Shown here: positions 1-8,607 of the stretch, in pieces
How positions within the stretch are numbered: position 1 is the first letter of the stretch
Layout of the letters: each line of letters starts with the position of its first letter
NCBI RefSeq assembly: GCF_018688355.1
Contig: NZ_CP061317.1
Coordinates: 62,001-126,000 of the forward strand
Direction of reading: 5' to 3'
Length of the DNA: 64,000 nucleotides
DNA from: Polynucleobacter sp. AP-Elch-400A-B2
GTDB lineage: Bacteria > Pseudomonadota > Gammaproteobacteria > Burkholderiales > Burkholderiaceae
Program-made: the position numbers and the translations under genes
Notes under the pieces: generated by a model
Databases searched by the model: none
What the model was told of the DNA's origin: nothing
The model's input: the letters and a program-made list of their open reading frames with translations, nothing else

Positions 1-79
1 ATCACGTGTTGGTATCAAACTCGTCGACGGTAAAAAGCAACGTTTCCTCAAAACCACTGGCGCAACTTTAAGCGCATAA
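1..79 (+). CDS. rplX: 50S ribosomal protein L24, C-terminal end (partial)
   Basis: The window opens inside a reading frame that gives about 25 residues ending in GATLSA and stops at TAA 77-79. Its position directly before L5 in the spc operon identifies it as the C-terminus of L24, an assembly-initiating large-subunit protein. The start lies left of the window. The 16-base gap to rplE holds that gene's GGAG ribosome binding site. Confidence 0.85.
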   Translation, partial: SRVGIKLVDGKKQRFLKTTGATLSA

Positions 80-95
80 GGGGCACGGAGAAATT

Positions 96-638
96 ATGAG
101 CACACGTTTTCAAGAACACTATCAAGCAAAAGTTGTTGCTGATCTAATGACCAAGTTTGGCTACAAGTCAATTATGGAAGTTCCACGTATCACTAAGGTA
201 ACCCTGAATATGGGCTTGGGCGATGCAGTGAACGACAAGAAAATTATCGAAAATGCAGTTGGTGATTTGACTAAAGTAGCAGGGCAAAAGCCAGTTGTGA
301 CAAAAGCTAAAAAAGCGATTGCTGGTTTCAAAATTCGTCAAGGCTACCCAATTGGTGCCATGGTGACATTGCGCGGTCAGCGCATGTATGAATTTTTAGA
401 TCGTTTCGTTACTGTTGCTTTGCCACGCGTACGTGACTTCCGCGGAATTTCCGGTAAGGCATTTGACGGCCGCGGTAATTACAACATCGGCGTTAAAGAG
501 CAAATCATTTTCCCTGAGATCGAATACGACAAAATTGATGCCCTCCGCGGTCTCAATATTAGTATTACGACGACCGCTAAGACTGACGAAGAAGCAAAAG
601 CTTTGTTAGCAGCGTTCAAATTCCCTTTCCGCAATTAA
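96..638 (+). CDS. rplE: 50S ribosomal protein L5
   Basis: The 180-residue product is full length for bacterial L5, which binds 5S rRNA and sits in the central protuberance of the large subunit. It begins MSTRFQEHY and carries the family's conserved MGLGDAV and GGRGNYN-like (here DGRGNYNIG) stretches. The ATG follows a GGAG sequence by five bases. It is the second gene of the visible spc operon, with rpsN nine bases downstream. Confidence 0.98.
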   Translation: MSTRFQEHYQAKVVADLMTKFGYKSIMEVPRITKVTLNMGLGDAVNDKKIIENAVGDLTKVAGQKPVVTKAKKAIAGFKIRQGYPIGAMVTLRGQRMYEFLDRFVTVALPRVRDFRGISGKAFDGRGNYNIGVKEQIIFPEIEYDKIDALRGLNISITTTAKTDEEAKALLAAFKFPFRN

Positions 639-647
639 GAGGCTAAC

Positions 648-953
648 GTGGCAAAACTATCCCTAATTGAGCGCGAGAATAAGCGCGCAAAAACTGTAGA
701 GAAGTACGCTGTAAAGCGTGCAGAACTCAAAGCAATCATCGCTGATCAATCACGCAGTGATGAAGAGCGCTATGAGGCTCGCTTGAAGCTACAGGCACTT
801 CCACGTAACGCAAGCCCGATTCGTCAAAGAAATCGTTGTTCATTAACCGGTCGTCCGCGCGGTGTATTCAGTAAGTTTGGTTTAGCGCGTAGCAAAATTC
901 GTGAAATCGCCTTCCGTGGCGAAATCCCCGGTTTAACCAAGGCCAGCTGGTAA
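648..953 (+). CDS. rpsN: 30S ribosomal protein S14, zinc-independent type
   Basis: At 101 residues this is the long, E. coli-type S14; the short zinc-binding form has about 61 residues and a CxxC pair that is missing here. The conserved RNRCSLTGRPRG block lies near residue 60-71. The start is GTG at 648, preceded by AGAGG. S14 helps assemble the 30S head. It lies between rplE and rpsH as in the standard spc operon. Confidence 0.97.
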   Translation: MAKLSLIERENKRAKTVEKYAVKRAELKAIIADQSRSDEERYEARLKLQALPRNASPIRQRNRCSLTGRPRGVFSKFGLARSKIREIAFRGEIPGLTKASW

Positions 954-977
954 GCGGCGAAAGAATTAGGAGAACTC

Positions 978-1373
978 ATGAGTATCAGCGATCCAATCGC
1001 CGACATGTTGACAAGGATCCGCAATGCGCAAGCAGTGCAGAAACCCGTAGTCTTGATGCCGTCGTCAAAAGTTAAAGTAGCTATTGCAAAAGTCTTGCAG
1101 GATGAAGGTTATATCGATAGTTTTGAAATCAAAGGTGAAGCAGCTAAGCCAGTGCTACATATTGAACTCAAATACTACGCAGGCCGTCCTGTTATTGAGC
1201 GTATTGACCGTGTTTCTACACCAAGTCTACGTATCTACAAAGGCCGTCATGACATTCCTGAAGTAATGAATGGCTTGGGCATTGCAATTATTTCAACCCC
1301 ACAAGGCGTAATGACAGACCGCAAAGCACGTGCAAACGGCGTTGGTGGCGAAGTTATTTGCTACGTCGCGTAA
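978..1373 (+). CDS. rpsH: 30S ribosomal protein S8
   Basis: The 131-residue protein has the normal S8 length and begins MSISDPIADMLTRIRNAQ, the family's usual opening. The C-terminal block GVMTDRKARANGVGGE is also typical. S8 binds the central domain of 16S rRNA; in E. coli it also represses the spc mRNA near rplE, and the same control is only inferred here. A strong AGGAG lies before the ATG. Confidence 0.98.
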   Translation: MSISDPIADMLTRIRNAQAVQKPVVLMPSSKVKVAIAKVLQDEGYIDSFEIKGEAAKPVLHIELKYYAGRPVIERIDRVSTPSLRIYKGRHDIPEVMNGLGIAIISTPQGVMTDRKARANGVGGEVICYVA

Positions 1374-1383
1374 GGAGAGAAAT

Positions 1384-1917
1384 ATGTCCCGCGTTGGTAA
1401 ATCACCTATTCCAGTCCCTAAGGGCGCTGAAATCAGCATCAACGGTGCAAACATTACTGTTAAGGGTCCATTGGGCACTTTGACACATAACTTGCATCCT
1501 TCTGTTGGTTTGAAACAAGAAGACGGCGTATTGACAGTTGTTTTAAATAACAGCACACCAGAAGCTGGTGCACAGTCAGGTACAGCCCGCGCTTTGGTAA
1601 ATAACATGGTTGTTGGCGTAACTGCTGGCTTTGAGCGCAAGCTCAGCTTAGTGGGCGTTGGTTACCGTGCTGCTGCCCAGGGCGATTCATTGAAATTGCA
1701 GTTAGGTTTCTCACACGACATTATTTACAACCTGCCAAAGGGTGTAAAAGCTGAGACCCCAACTCAAACTGAAATCATTATCAAAGGTTCCAACAAGCAG
1801 CAGGTTGGCCAGGTTGCTGCTGAAGTTCGCGCATACCGTTCACCAGAGCCATACAAAGGCAAAGGCGTTCGGTACGTGGATGAGGTTGTACACCTGAAAG
1901 AAACTAAGAAGAAGTAA
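1384..1917 (+). CDS. rplF: 50S ribosomal protein L6
   Basis: The 177-residue product begins MSRVGKSPIPVPKG and has the two-domain L6 length. The frame stays open upstream to 1330 inside rpsH, but ATG 1384 has an AAGGAGAG binding site just after the rpsH stop and matches the family N-terminus, so it was chosen. L6 binds domain VI of 23S rRNA near the factor-binding site. Confidence 0.97.
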   Translation: MSRVGKSPIPVPKGAEISINGANITVKGPLGTLTHNLHPSVGLKQEDGVLTVVLNNSTPEAGAQSGTARALVNNMVVGVTAGFERKLSLVGVGYRAAAQGDSLKLQLGFSHDIIYNLPKGVKAETPTQTEIIIKGSNKQQVGQVAAEVRAYRSPEPYKGKGVRYVDEVVHLKETKKK

Positions 1918-1930
1918 GCGAGATTAGAAA

Positions 1931-2284
1931 ATGAATAAAGACGAATCCAGACAAAGACGTGCTAGGCAGACTCGTATTCGCATTGCCGAAGCATTGGCAA
2001 ATCGCTTAACAGTTATCCGTAGCAACACACATATTTCTGCACAGGTATATAGCCCATGTGGAACCAAAGTTGTAGCAGCTGCTTCAACAATGGAAAAAGA
2101 TTTGCGCCAAGCGATCAAAAACGGCGGCAACGCTGAAGCTGCAAAACAAATCGGCAAGTTAGTTGCTGAGCGTGCCGTTAAAGCAGGCATTGTTGATGTT
2201 GCTTTTGATCGTTCCGGTCATCGTTACCACGGCCGTATTAAGGCCTTAGCTGAAGCTGCGCGTGAAGCCGGCCTGAAGTTCTAA
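1931..2284 (+). CDS. rplR: 50S ribosomal protein L18
   Basis: The 117-residue product begins MNKDESRQRRARQTRIRI, with the arginine-rich tail L18 uses to bind 5S rRNA. The conserved DRSGHRYHGRIKALAEAARE segment is at the C-terminus. The Shine-Dalgarno sequence is weak, so translation may depend on coupling to rplF 13 bases upstream. Gene order is as in other proteobacteria. Confidence 0.97.
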   Translation: MNKDESRQRRARQTRIRIAEALANRLTVIRSNTHISAQVYSPCGTKVVAAASTMEKDLRQAIKNGGNAEAAKQIGKLVAERAVKAGIVDVAFDRSGHRYHGRIKALAEAAREAGLKF

Positions 2285-2302
2285 TAGGGTTTAGGAAAAA
2301 AC

Positions 2303-2821
2303 ATGGCAAAAATGCAAACCAAGATGCAAAACGAAGAGCGTGATGATGGTCTTCGCGAGAAGATGATTGCTGTTAATCGTGTAACTAAAGTGGTTAAGGG
2401 TGGTCGTATTCTCGGCTTCGCTGCACTCACTGTAGTTGGCGATGGCGATGGTCGTATCGGCATGGGCAAAGGCAAATCAAAAGAAGTTCCAGTGGCTGTT
2501 CAAAAGGCAATGGACGAAGCGCGTCGCAAGATGATCAAAGTTTCCTTACGTAAAGGTACTTTGCAACATACTGTGATCGGTAAGCATGGCGCATCACGCG
2601 TGATGATTTCTCCAGCTAAAGACGGTACTGGCGTTATCGCTGGTGGCCCAATGCGCGCAATTTTCGATGTAATGGGTGTAACTAACGTTGTTGCTAAGTC
2701 ACTTGGCTCAACCAACCCTTACAACATGGTTCGTGCAACGATTGATGGCTTGAGCAAGATGAGCACTCCTTCTGAAATTGCTGCTAAGCGTGGCAAATCA
2801 GTAGAAGAGATTCTCGGCTAA
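2303..2821 (+). CDS. rpsE: 30S ribosomal protein S5
   Basis: The 172-residue product has the S5 double-stranded RNA-binding domain (about residues 18-80, with GRILGFAALTVVGDG) and the C-terminal ribosomal fold (AKSLGSTNPYNMVRATIDGL). S5 contributes to decoding accuracy and mRNA entry. Start ATG 2303 follows TTAGGA. Nothing is unusual compared with other betaproteobacterial S5. Confidence 0.98.
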   Translation: MAKMQTKMQNEERDDGLREKMIAVNRVTKVVKGGRILGFAALTVVGDGDGRIGMGKGKSKEVPVAVQKAMDEARRKMIKVSLRKGTLQHTVIGKHGASRVMISPAKDGTGVIAGGPMRAIFDVMGVTNVVAKSLGSTNPYNMVRATIDGLSKMSTPSEIAAKRGKSVEEILG

Positions 2822-2844
2822 GACCAAATATTAGGAATCTATAA

Positions 2845-3033
2845 ATGACAACAACCAACTCCAAAGTCAAACTGCAATTAGTGCGCAGCTTGATCGGCAC
2901 ACGCGAAAGCCACCGTGCAACCGTTCGCGGCTTAGGCCTGCGTCGCATCAATTCTGTTTCAGAATTGGAAGACACTCCAGCTGTTCGCGGAATGATTAAT
3001 AAAGTTTCTTATCTAGTTAAAGTCGTTGGCTAA
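2845..3033 (+). CDS. rpmD: 50S ribosomal protein L30
   Basis: This 62-residue protein matches the size and fold of bacterial L30 (KLQLVRSLIGTRESHRATVRGL; the family's GLGLRRINS block is present). L30 is a small peripheral large-subunit protein. It sits between rpsE and rplO in the invariant spc order, with a TTAGGA-like site upstream. Confidence 0.97.
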   Translation: MTTTNSKVKLQLVRSLIGTRESHRATVRGLGLRRINSVSELEDTPAVRGMINKVSYLVKVVG

Positions 3034-3060
3034 CAACTAGCAAGTAAATAGGCGAAGAAT

Positions 3061-3501
3061 ATGCAACTCAATACACTCAAACCCGCAGCGGGCTCCAATA
3101 AAAATCGTCGTCGCGTTGGTCGCGGCATCGGTTCTGGTCTTGGAAAAACAGCTGGTCGTGGTCATAAAGGTCAGAAGTCACGCTCAGGTGGATTCCATAA
3201 AGTGGGATTCGAAGGCGGACAGATGCCGATGTATCGTCGTTTGCCAAAACGTGGTTTCGTGTCTTTGACACGTCGTCATGTTGGTCAAATTACTTTGAAC
3301 GACTTAGCAAAAATCAATCTACCAGAAGTGGACTTATTGGTTTTGAGAGCCCACGGTTTTGCTGGTGAGCAGATTAATTCAGTAAAAGTGATTAAGACTG
3401 GTGAACTGTCTATTGCAGTAACCCTCAAGGGTATTACAGCAACTGCAGGTGCAAAAGCAGCTATTGAAGCAGCTGGCGGCAAATTGGTTGACTTGGTTTA
3501 A
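3061..3501 (+). CDS. rplO: 50S ribosomal protein L15
   Basis: The 146-residue protein begins MQLNTLKPAAGSNKNRRRVG and has the long basic glycine-rich N-terminal extension (GRGIGSGLGKTAGRGHKGQ) that threads into 23S rRNA. It is a late assembly protein. It is directly upstream of secY, as in nearly all bacteria. Confidence 0.98.
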   Translation: MQLNTLKPAAGSNKNRRRVGRGIGSGLGKTAGRGHKGQKSRSGGFHKVGFEGGQMPMYRRLPKRGFVSLTRRHVGQITLNDLAKINLPEVDLLVLRAHGFAGEQINSVKVIKTGELSIAVTLKGITATAGAKAAIEAAGGKLVDLV

Positions 3502-3518
3502 TTAGTTTTTAGTAAATA

Positions 3519-4856
3519 ATGGCACTCGCACCCTCCAACGCAGCAGGTATTGCTCAATCAGGAAACAAGTTTGGCGAATTACGTCAACGCTTGGTATTCC
3601 TGGTTTTAGCATTGCTCGTGTTCCGTTTGGGTGCGCACATTCCAGTGCCAGGTATTGATCCAGACCAATTAGCACAATTGTTCGCAGGGCAAAAAGACGG
3701 TATTTTGGGTATGTTTAACCTATTCTCAGGTGGTGCACTATCCCGCTTTACAGTTTTTGCATTGGGAATCATGCCATATATCTCTGCGTCAATCATCATG
3801 CAGTTGATGACGATTGTTATTCCCACTTTGGAGTCTTTGAAAAAAGAAGGTCAAGCGGGGCAGCGCAAGATTACTCAATACACCCGTTACGGCACTGTGT
3901 TGCTGGCAACATTCCAGGCTTTAGGTATTTCAGTTGCGCTTCAAGCCCAACCAGGTTTGGTTATTAATCCTGGTCTGATCTTCGAACTCAATACAGTAGT
4001 GACTTTAGTTACTGGCACGATGTTCCTCATGTGGCTTGGTGAGCAGATTACTGAGCGTGGTCTTGGTAACGGTATCTCCATCATTATTTTCGGCGGCATT
4101 GTTTCTGGCCTGCCAACTGCAATCGGTAGCTTGCTTGAATTAGTTCGCACCGGTTCAATGAATATCCTGTCTGCATTGCTGATCGTGGTGATCTGTATTG
4201 CAGTGACTTATTTTGTGGTGTTTGTAGAGCGTGGTCAGCGCCGTATTTTGGTGAACTACGCTAAACGTCAAGTTGGCAACAAGGTTTATGGTGGCCAATC
4301 TTCGTATTTCCCGCTGAAGTTAAATATGGCTGGCGTTATTCCTCCAATTTTTGCTTCGTCTATTATTTTGTTCCCTGCGACTATCGCTGGCTGGTTTACA
4401 TCAGGCGAGCCAACCAATATGTTTAGCAAAGTCATTAAGGACTTGGCTGCAACATTGGCCCCAGGTCAACCTGTTTACACAATCTTGTATGCTGCAGCGA
4501 TTATTTTCTTCTGCTTTTTCTACACTGCATTGGTTTTTAACAGCCGTGACACTGCAGATAATCTTAAGAAGAGCGGTGCCTTTGTTCCTGGTATTCGTCC
4601 TGGTGATCAGACCGGTCGCTACATTGACAAGATCTTGGTTCGTTTGACATTGGCTGGTGCAATTTATATGGTTTTGGTTTGCTTGTTACCAGAATTCTTA
4701 GTGTTGAAGTACAACGTGCCATTTTATTTTGGCGGTACTTCATTGTTGATTATTGTCGTTGTTGCAATGGATTTCATGGCTCAAGTTCAGTCATTCGTTA
4801 TGCAACAACAGTATGGTTCTTTAATGAAAAAAGCTAACTTTAAGATGGGCGCTTAA
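3519..4856 (+). CDS. secY: Preprotein translocase subunit SecY
   Basis: The 445-residue integral membrane protein forms the SecYEG channel for protein export and membrane insertion. Ten hydrophobic segments can be read, starting near residues 25-42. The plug-region motif GIMPYISASII and the cytosolic loop with ERGQRRILVNYAKRQVG, which docks ribosomes and SecA, are intact. It lies 17 bases after rplO and five bases before infA, so it is co-transcribed with ribosomal genes. Confidence 0.98.
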   Translation: MALAPSNAAGIAQSGNKFGELRQRLVFLVLALLVFRLGAHIPVPGIDPDQLAQLFAGQKDGILGMFNLFSGGALSRFTVFALGIMPYISASIIMQLMTIVIPTLESLKKEGQAGQRKITQYTRYGTVLLATFQALGISVALQAQPGLVINPGLIFELNTVVTLVTGTMFLMWLGEQITERGLGNGISIIIFGGIVSGLPTAIGSLLELVRTGSMNILSALLIVVICIAVTYFVVFVERGQRRILVNYAKRQVGNKVYGGQSSYFPLKLNMAGVIPPIFASSIILFPATIAGWFTSGEPTNMFSKVIKDLAATLAPGQPVYTILYAAAIIFFCFFYTALVFNSRDTADNLKKSGAFVPGIRPGDQTGRYIDKILVRLTLAGAIYMVLVCLLPEFLVLKYNVPFYFGGTSLLIIVVVAMDFMAQVQSFVMQQQYGSLMKKANFKMGA

Positions 4857-4860
4857 CTGA

Positions 4861-5079
4861 ATGTCTAAAGACGATGTAATTCAGATGGCGGGAGAAATTA
4901 TTGAGAATTTGCCGAACGCAATGTTTCGCGTGAAGCTAGAGAACGGACATGTGGTTCTAGGGCACATTTCTGGAAAGATGAGGATGCATTACATCCGCAT
5001 CCTGCCAGGAGATAAGGTGACGGTGGAGATGACTCCTTACGACCTGACGCGCGCAAGAATTATTTTCCGAGCGAAGTAA
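4861..5079 (+). CDS. infA: Translation initiation factor IF-1
   Basis: The 72-residue protein is a single S1/OB-fold domain (GEIIENLPNAMFRVKLENGH) that occupies the ribosomal A site during initiation. It has the usual size and ends PYDLTRARIIFRAK. It is four bases after secY, a location seen in many Burkholderiales, and is followed by rpmJ. Confidence 0.97.
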   Translation: MSKDDVIQMAGEIIENLPNAMFRVKLENGHVVLGHISGKMRMHYIRILPGDKVTVEMTPYDLTRARIIFRAK

Positions 5080-5114
5080 AGATTAAGTAGTACATATTTT
5101 TTTAGAGGTGAGTT

Positions 5115-5231
5115 ATGAAAGTTTTAGCATCCGTTAAGTGTATTTGCAGAAATTGCAAGATCATTAAGCGCAAACGCGTTGTTCGCGTGATCTGTTCTTC
5201 AGACGCACGTCATAAGCAGCGTCAAGGCTGA
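5115..5231 (+). CDS. rpmJ: 50S ribosomal protein L36, zinc-ribbon form
   Basis: A 38-codon frame begins MKVLASVKCICRNCK and ends RHKQRQG, which is the L36 pattern. The predicted zinc ligands C11, C14, C27 and H33 are all present, so this is the zinc-binding (C+) form; an extra Cys occurs at position 9. A GAGG site lies five bases before the ATG. It sits between infA and rpsM. Confidence 0.96.
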   Translation: MKVLASVKCICRNCKIIKRKRVVRVICSSDARHKQRQG

Positions 5232-5255
5232 TCTGGTTAATTAAGAGGAAATCTC

Positions 5256-5621
5256 ATGGCACGTATCGCTGGGGTAAACATCCCAAATCATCAACATACT
5301 GTTATCGGTTTAACAGCAATTTTTGGCATTGGCACAACTCGTGCTCGCAAAATTTGTGAAACCACAGGTGTTGCTATCGACAAAAAAGTTAAAGATCTTA
5401 CTGATGGTGACTTGGAAAAGTTGCGTGATGAAGTAGGTAAATTTATTACTGAAGGTGACCTTCGTCGTGAAGTAACGATGAACATCAAGCGTTTGATGGA
5501 CTTGGGCTGCTACCGCGGCGTACGTCATCGCAAGGGCTTGCCTGTACGTGGTCAACGTACTAAGACGAACGCGCGTACCCGCAAGGGCCCACGTAAGTCT
5601 GGCGTGCAACTCAAGAAATAA
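5256..5621 (+). CDS. rpsM: 30S ribosomal protein S13
   Basis: The 121-residue product begins MARIAGVNIPNHQH and has the basic tail GQRTKTNARTRKGPRK that contacts tRNA and the intersubunit bridge. It is the first gene of the alpha operon part (rpsM-rpsK-rpsD-rpoA-rplQ). A strong AAGAGGAAA sequence precedes the start. Confidence 0.98.
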   Translation: MARIAGVNIPNHQHTVIGLTAIFGIGTTRARKICETTGVAIDKKVKDLTDGDLEKLRDEVGKFITEGDLRREVTMNIKRLMDLGCYRGVRHRKGLPVRGQRTKTNARTRKGPRKSGVQLKK

Positions 5622-5639
5622 TCAAGAAAGTTTATTGAC

Positions 5640-6047
5640 ATGGCAAAACAACAATCCGCTTCTGCAGCTTCACAGCGTGCACGCAAGAAGGTTAAAAAGA
5701 ACGTTGCTGACGGCATTGCACACGTTCACGCTTCTTTTAACAACACTATTATTACGATCACTGATCGCCAAGGTAATGCGCTTTCATGGGCAACATCTGG
5801 TGGCCAGGGCTTCAAGGGCTCACGTAAATCAACACCTTTTGCTGCTCAGGTAGCGGCAGAAGTAGCAGGTAAAGCTGCCGTTGAGTGCGGAATCAAGAAC
5901 TTAGAAGTTCAGATCAAGGGTCCAGGCCCAGGTCGTGAATCAGCAGTTCGTGCATTGAATTCTTTGGGCATCAAGATCACAGAAATTCAAGACGTAACTC
6001 CAGTTCCGCACAATGGTTGCCGTCCTCCTAAGCGTCGTCGTATCTAA
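5640..6047 (+). CDS. rpsK: 30S ribosomal protein S11
   Basis: The 135-residue product carries the S11 core HVHASFNNTIITITDRQGN and the C-terminal DVTPVPHNGCRPPKRRRI block. S11 helps form the mRNA exit platform with S7 and S18. It is 18 bases after rpsM. A 118-base gap to rpsD follows, the largest space in the alpha operon here. Confidence 0.98.
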   Translation: MAKQQSASAASQRARKKVKKNVADGIAHVHASFNNTIITITDRQGNALSWATSGGQGFKGSRKSTPFAAQVAAEVAGKAAVECGIKNLEVQIKGPGPGRESAVRALNSLGIKITEIQDVTPVPHNGCRPPKRRRI

Positions 6048-6165
6048 GCTTGGATGTTGGCAGTACAACAGTTTTAGTAGTTTTTTATTAAAGCCCACTG
6101 TTCATCTGAATTAAAGGGTGAACTCACCGTCAGTCGTAAGGCTGCGGCAAAGAAAGGAAAGCATC

Positions 6166-6789
6166 GTGGCACGTTACTTAGGGCCTAAGGCCAAATTAGC
6201 ACGTCGGGAAGGTACCGACTTATTTTTAAAGAGCGCACGTCGCGCCCTGTCAGACAAGTGCAAGTTAGATACTAAGCCTGGTCAACATGGCCGTACATCT
6301 GGCTCAAGAACATCTGATTACGGTAATCAATTGCGTGAAAAGCAAAAGGTTAAGCGTATGTACGGAATTTTAGAGCGTCAGTTCCGTCGTTATTTCGCTG
6401 AAGCTGAGCGTCGCAAGGGCAATACTGGCTCAACATTGCTTCAGTTATTGGAATCACGCCTTGATAACGTTGTTTATCGTATGGGCTTTGGTTCTACTCG
6501 TGCTGAAGCGCGTCAATTGGTTTCCCACTGTGCAATTTTGCTCAATGGTAGCCCAGTAAATATTCCATCTATTCAGGTCAAGCCTGGTGATGTAGTTGCG
6601 ATTCGTGAAAAAGCGAAGAAGCAAACACGTATTACAGAATCACTCAATTTGGTTCAGCAGATGGCAGCAGTTGGCTGGGTATCAGTCGATGCAGCAAAGC
6701 TGGAGGGAACATTTAAGCAGGTGCCTGACCGTGAAGACATTAGCGGCGAAATTAATGAAAGTTTGATCGTCGAATTGTATTCACGCTAA
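6166..6789 (+). CDS. rpsD: 30S ribosomal protein S4
   Basis: S4 is a primary 16S rRNA-binding protein. From GTG 6166 the product is 207 residues and begins MARYLGPKAKLARREGTD, the family N-terminus; the upstream in-frame ATG at 6118 would add 16 residues not seen in S4. AAAGGAAAG precedes the GTG. The S4 RNA-binding domain (RLDNVVYRMGFGSTRAEARQ) starts near residue 97. In E. coli S4 represses this operon; here that is inference. Confidence 0.96.
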   Translation: MARYLGPKAKLARREGTDLFLKSARRALSDKCKLDTKPGQHGRTSGSRTSDYGNQLREKQKVKRMYGILERQFRRYFAEAERRKGNTGSTLLQLLESRLDNVVYRMGFGSTRAEARQLVSHCAILLNGSPVNIPSIQVKPGDVVAIREKAKKQTRITESLNLVQQMAAVGWVSVDAAKLEGTFKQVPDREDISGEINESLIVELYSR

Positions 6790-6812
6790 TTAGGCACTCT
6801 CAAGGAAAAAAT

Positions 6813-7793
6813 ATGCAAACAAATTTGCTCAAGCCAAAAATTATTTCTGTTGAAGCGCTTACAGCCAACCAAGCTAAGGTTGTCATGGAGCCGTTCGAGC
6901 GTGGTTATGGCCACACACTCGGTAATGCTTTACGTCGTGTTTTGTTGTCATCGATGGTTGGTTATGCGCCAACTGAAGTGGCAATTGCTGGTGTTGTTCA
7001 TGAATACTCCACATTAGATGGCGTTCAAGAGGATGTAGTTAACCTTTTGTTGAACCTCAAAGGTATCGTATTTAAGTTGCAGTCACGTGATGAAGTCACT
7101 ATCAATTTGCGTAAAGAAGGCCCAGGCGTAGTTACAGCAAAAGATATCGACCTACCACATGATGTAGAAATCATTAATCCTGATCATGTTATCGCCCACT
7201 TGTCAGCTGGTGGCAAGTTGGATATGCAGATCAAGGTTGAAAAAGGTCGTGGCTATGTGCCAGGCAATATGCGTCAATACCATGACGAAACTACCAAGAT
7301 CATTGGTCGTATCGTGTTGGATGCCTCATTTAGCCCAGTAAGCCGTGTTAGCTATGCTGTTGAATCTGCCCGTGTTGAGCAACGTACCGACCTCGATCGT
7401 CTCGTAATGACTATCGAAACAAACGGTGTGTTGTCTCCTGAGGAGGCAATTCGTCAAGCAGCTACCATTTTGGTTGATCAGTTAGTTGTATTCGCGGCCC
7501 TCGAAAGCAGCGAAGTTTCTGGTGATCTCGCGCCAAGCCGCTCTTCAATGGTTGATCCAATGTTGATGCGTCCGGTTGATGATCTCGAACTCACAGTGCG
7601 CTCTGCAAACTGCTTGAAGGCTGAGAACATTTACTACATCGGTGACTTAATTCAACGTACTGAAAATGAATTGTTGAAGACGCCTAATTTGGGTCGCAAG
7701 TCTTTGAACGAAATCAAAGATGTATTGGCGGCTCGTGGCTTAAGTCTTGGCATGAAACTCGAAAGCTGGCCTCCAGCTAACCTCGAGAAATAA
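6813..7793 (+). CDS. rpoA: DNA-directed RNA polymerase subunit alpha
   Basis: The 326-residue subunit has the N-terminal dimerisation domain (GYGHTLGNALRRVLLSS near residue 32) that assembles beta and beta-prime, a linker near residue 235, and the C-terminal domain (NCLKAENIYYIGDLIQ; GRKSLNEIKDVL) that binds UP elements and activators. Length and order match other betaproteobacteria. It is co-transcribed between rpsD and rplQ. Confidence 0.99.
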   Translation: MQTNLLKPKIISVEALTANQAKVVMEPFERGYGHTLGNALRRVLLSSMVGYAPTEVAIAGVVHEYSTLDGVQEDVVNLLLNLKGIVFKLQSRDEVTINLRKEGPGVVTAKDIDLPHDVEIINPDHVIAHLSAGGKLDMQIKVEKGRGYVPGNMRQYHDETTKIIGRIVLDASFSPVSRVSYAVESARVEQRTDLDRLVMTIETNGVLSPEEAIRQAATILVDQLVVFAALESSEVSGDLAPSRSSMVDPMLMRPVDDLELTVRSANCLKAENIYYIGDLIQRTENELLKTPNLGRKSLNEIKDVLAARGLSLGMKLESWPPANLEK

Positions 7794-7809
7794 TTAGAAA
7801 GGAAGCATC

Positions 7810-8202
7810 ATGCGTCACGGAAACGGCTTACGCAAACTAAACAGAACATCATCACATCGCTTGGCGATGCTGCGCAACATGTCCAATTCTCTTTTGGAGC
7901 ACGAAGTGATTAAAACCACTTTGCCAAAAGCTAAAGAATTGCGCATGGTTGTTGAGCCTTTGATTACCTTGGGTAAAAAAGATAACTTAGCAAACCGTCG
8001 CTTAGCATTTAATCGCACACGCGACCGTGATATCGTGACCAAACTCTTCACAGAGCTCGGCCCACGTTACGCAACTCGTCCAGGTGGCTACCTTCGTATT
8101 TTGAAGTTCGGCTTCCGTCATGGTGATAATGCACCAATGGCTTTGGTTGAATTGGTAGATCGTCCAGAAGTTGAAGAAACAGCAGTAGCTGAAGAGGCTT
8201 AA
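7810..8202 (+). CDS. rplQ: 50S ribosomal protein L17
   Basis: The 130-residue protein begins MRHGNGLRKLNRTSSHRLAM, the standard L17 start; the body ends near residue 118 with VELVDRPEVEE and a short acidic tail. L17 lies near the peptide exit tunnel. It is the last gene of the operon and is followed by a terminator. Confidence 0.98.
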   Translation: MRHGNGLRKLNRTSSHRLAMLRNMSNSLLEHEVIKTTLPKAKELRMVVEPLITLGKKDNLANRRLAFNRTRDRDIVTKLFTELGPRYATRPGGYLRILKFGFRHGDNAPMALVELVDRPEVEETAVAEEA

Positions 8203-8218
8203 GTCCTTTAGCAAGAGT

Positions 8219-8245
8219 AAAAGCCAGGCTTCGGTCTGGCTTTTT
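8219..8245 (+). terminator. Intrinsic terminator of the alpha operon
   Basis: Arms AAAAGCCAG and CTGGCTTTT enclose an eight-base loop with TTCG, followed by a run of T. It sits 17 bases after the rplQ stop and before cutA, so it closes the ribosomal transcript. Confidence 0.85.
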
Positions 8246-8270
8246 CCATTTATACGGTTATAAATACATC

Positions 8271-8603
8271 ATGACCCCCGATAAATCTACTGAGTTACTG
8301 ATTGTTATCACTACTTTTGCATCACTAGAGGATGCAAAGAAAATGGCGAATCAACTGATTGCGGATCGATTGGCTGCATGCGTACAAATTCAAGAGGGTA
8401 TACATTCCATCTATCGGTGGGATGGCAAGATTTGCGAGGGAAAGGAAGTTTTACTGTCAGCAAAAACAACTGCAGATAAATGGACGGATATTTCTAGTTT
8501 CATAAAAAGTCATCACCCTTATGATTTGCCTGAAGTGATTGCGTATGCTCCTGAAAAATACGAGGCGCATTATGGCAAATGGGTGGAGTCCGAGGTAAAG
8601 TAG
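8271..8603 (+). CDS. cutA: CutA family divalent cation tolerance protein
   Basis: The 110-residue product is a small ferredoxin-like CutA1 protein, normally a very stable trimer. The family motifs RLAACVQI, IHSIYRWDG and YDLPEVIAYAPEKY are all visible, at about residues 34, 44 and 84. CutA was linked to copper tolerance in E. coli, where it precedes dsbD as it does here (four bases). The biochemical role of the family is still unsettled. Confidence 0.93.
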   Translation: MTPDKSTELLIVITTFASLEDAKKMANQLIADRLAACVQIQEGIHSIYRWDGKICEGKEVLLSAKTTADKWTDISSFIKSHHPYDLPEVIAYAPEKYEAHYGKWVESEVK

Positions 8604-8607
8604 TTCT

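Noticed and set aside
6118..6165. Earlier ATG start for rpsD
   Set aside because: It adds 16 residues not found in S4; GTG 6166 has a good ribosome binding site and gives the conserved MARYLG start.
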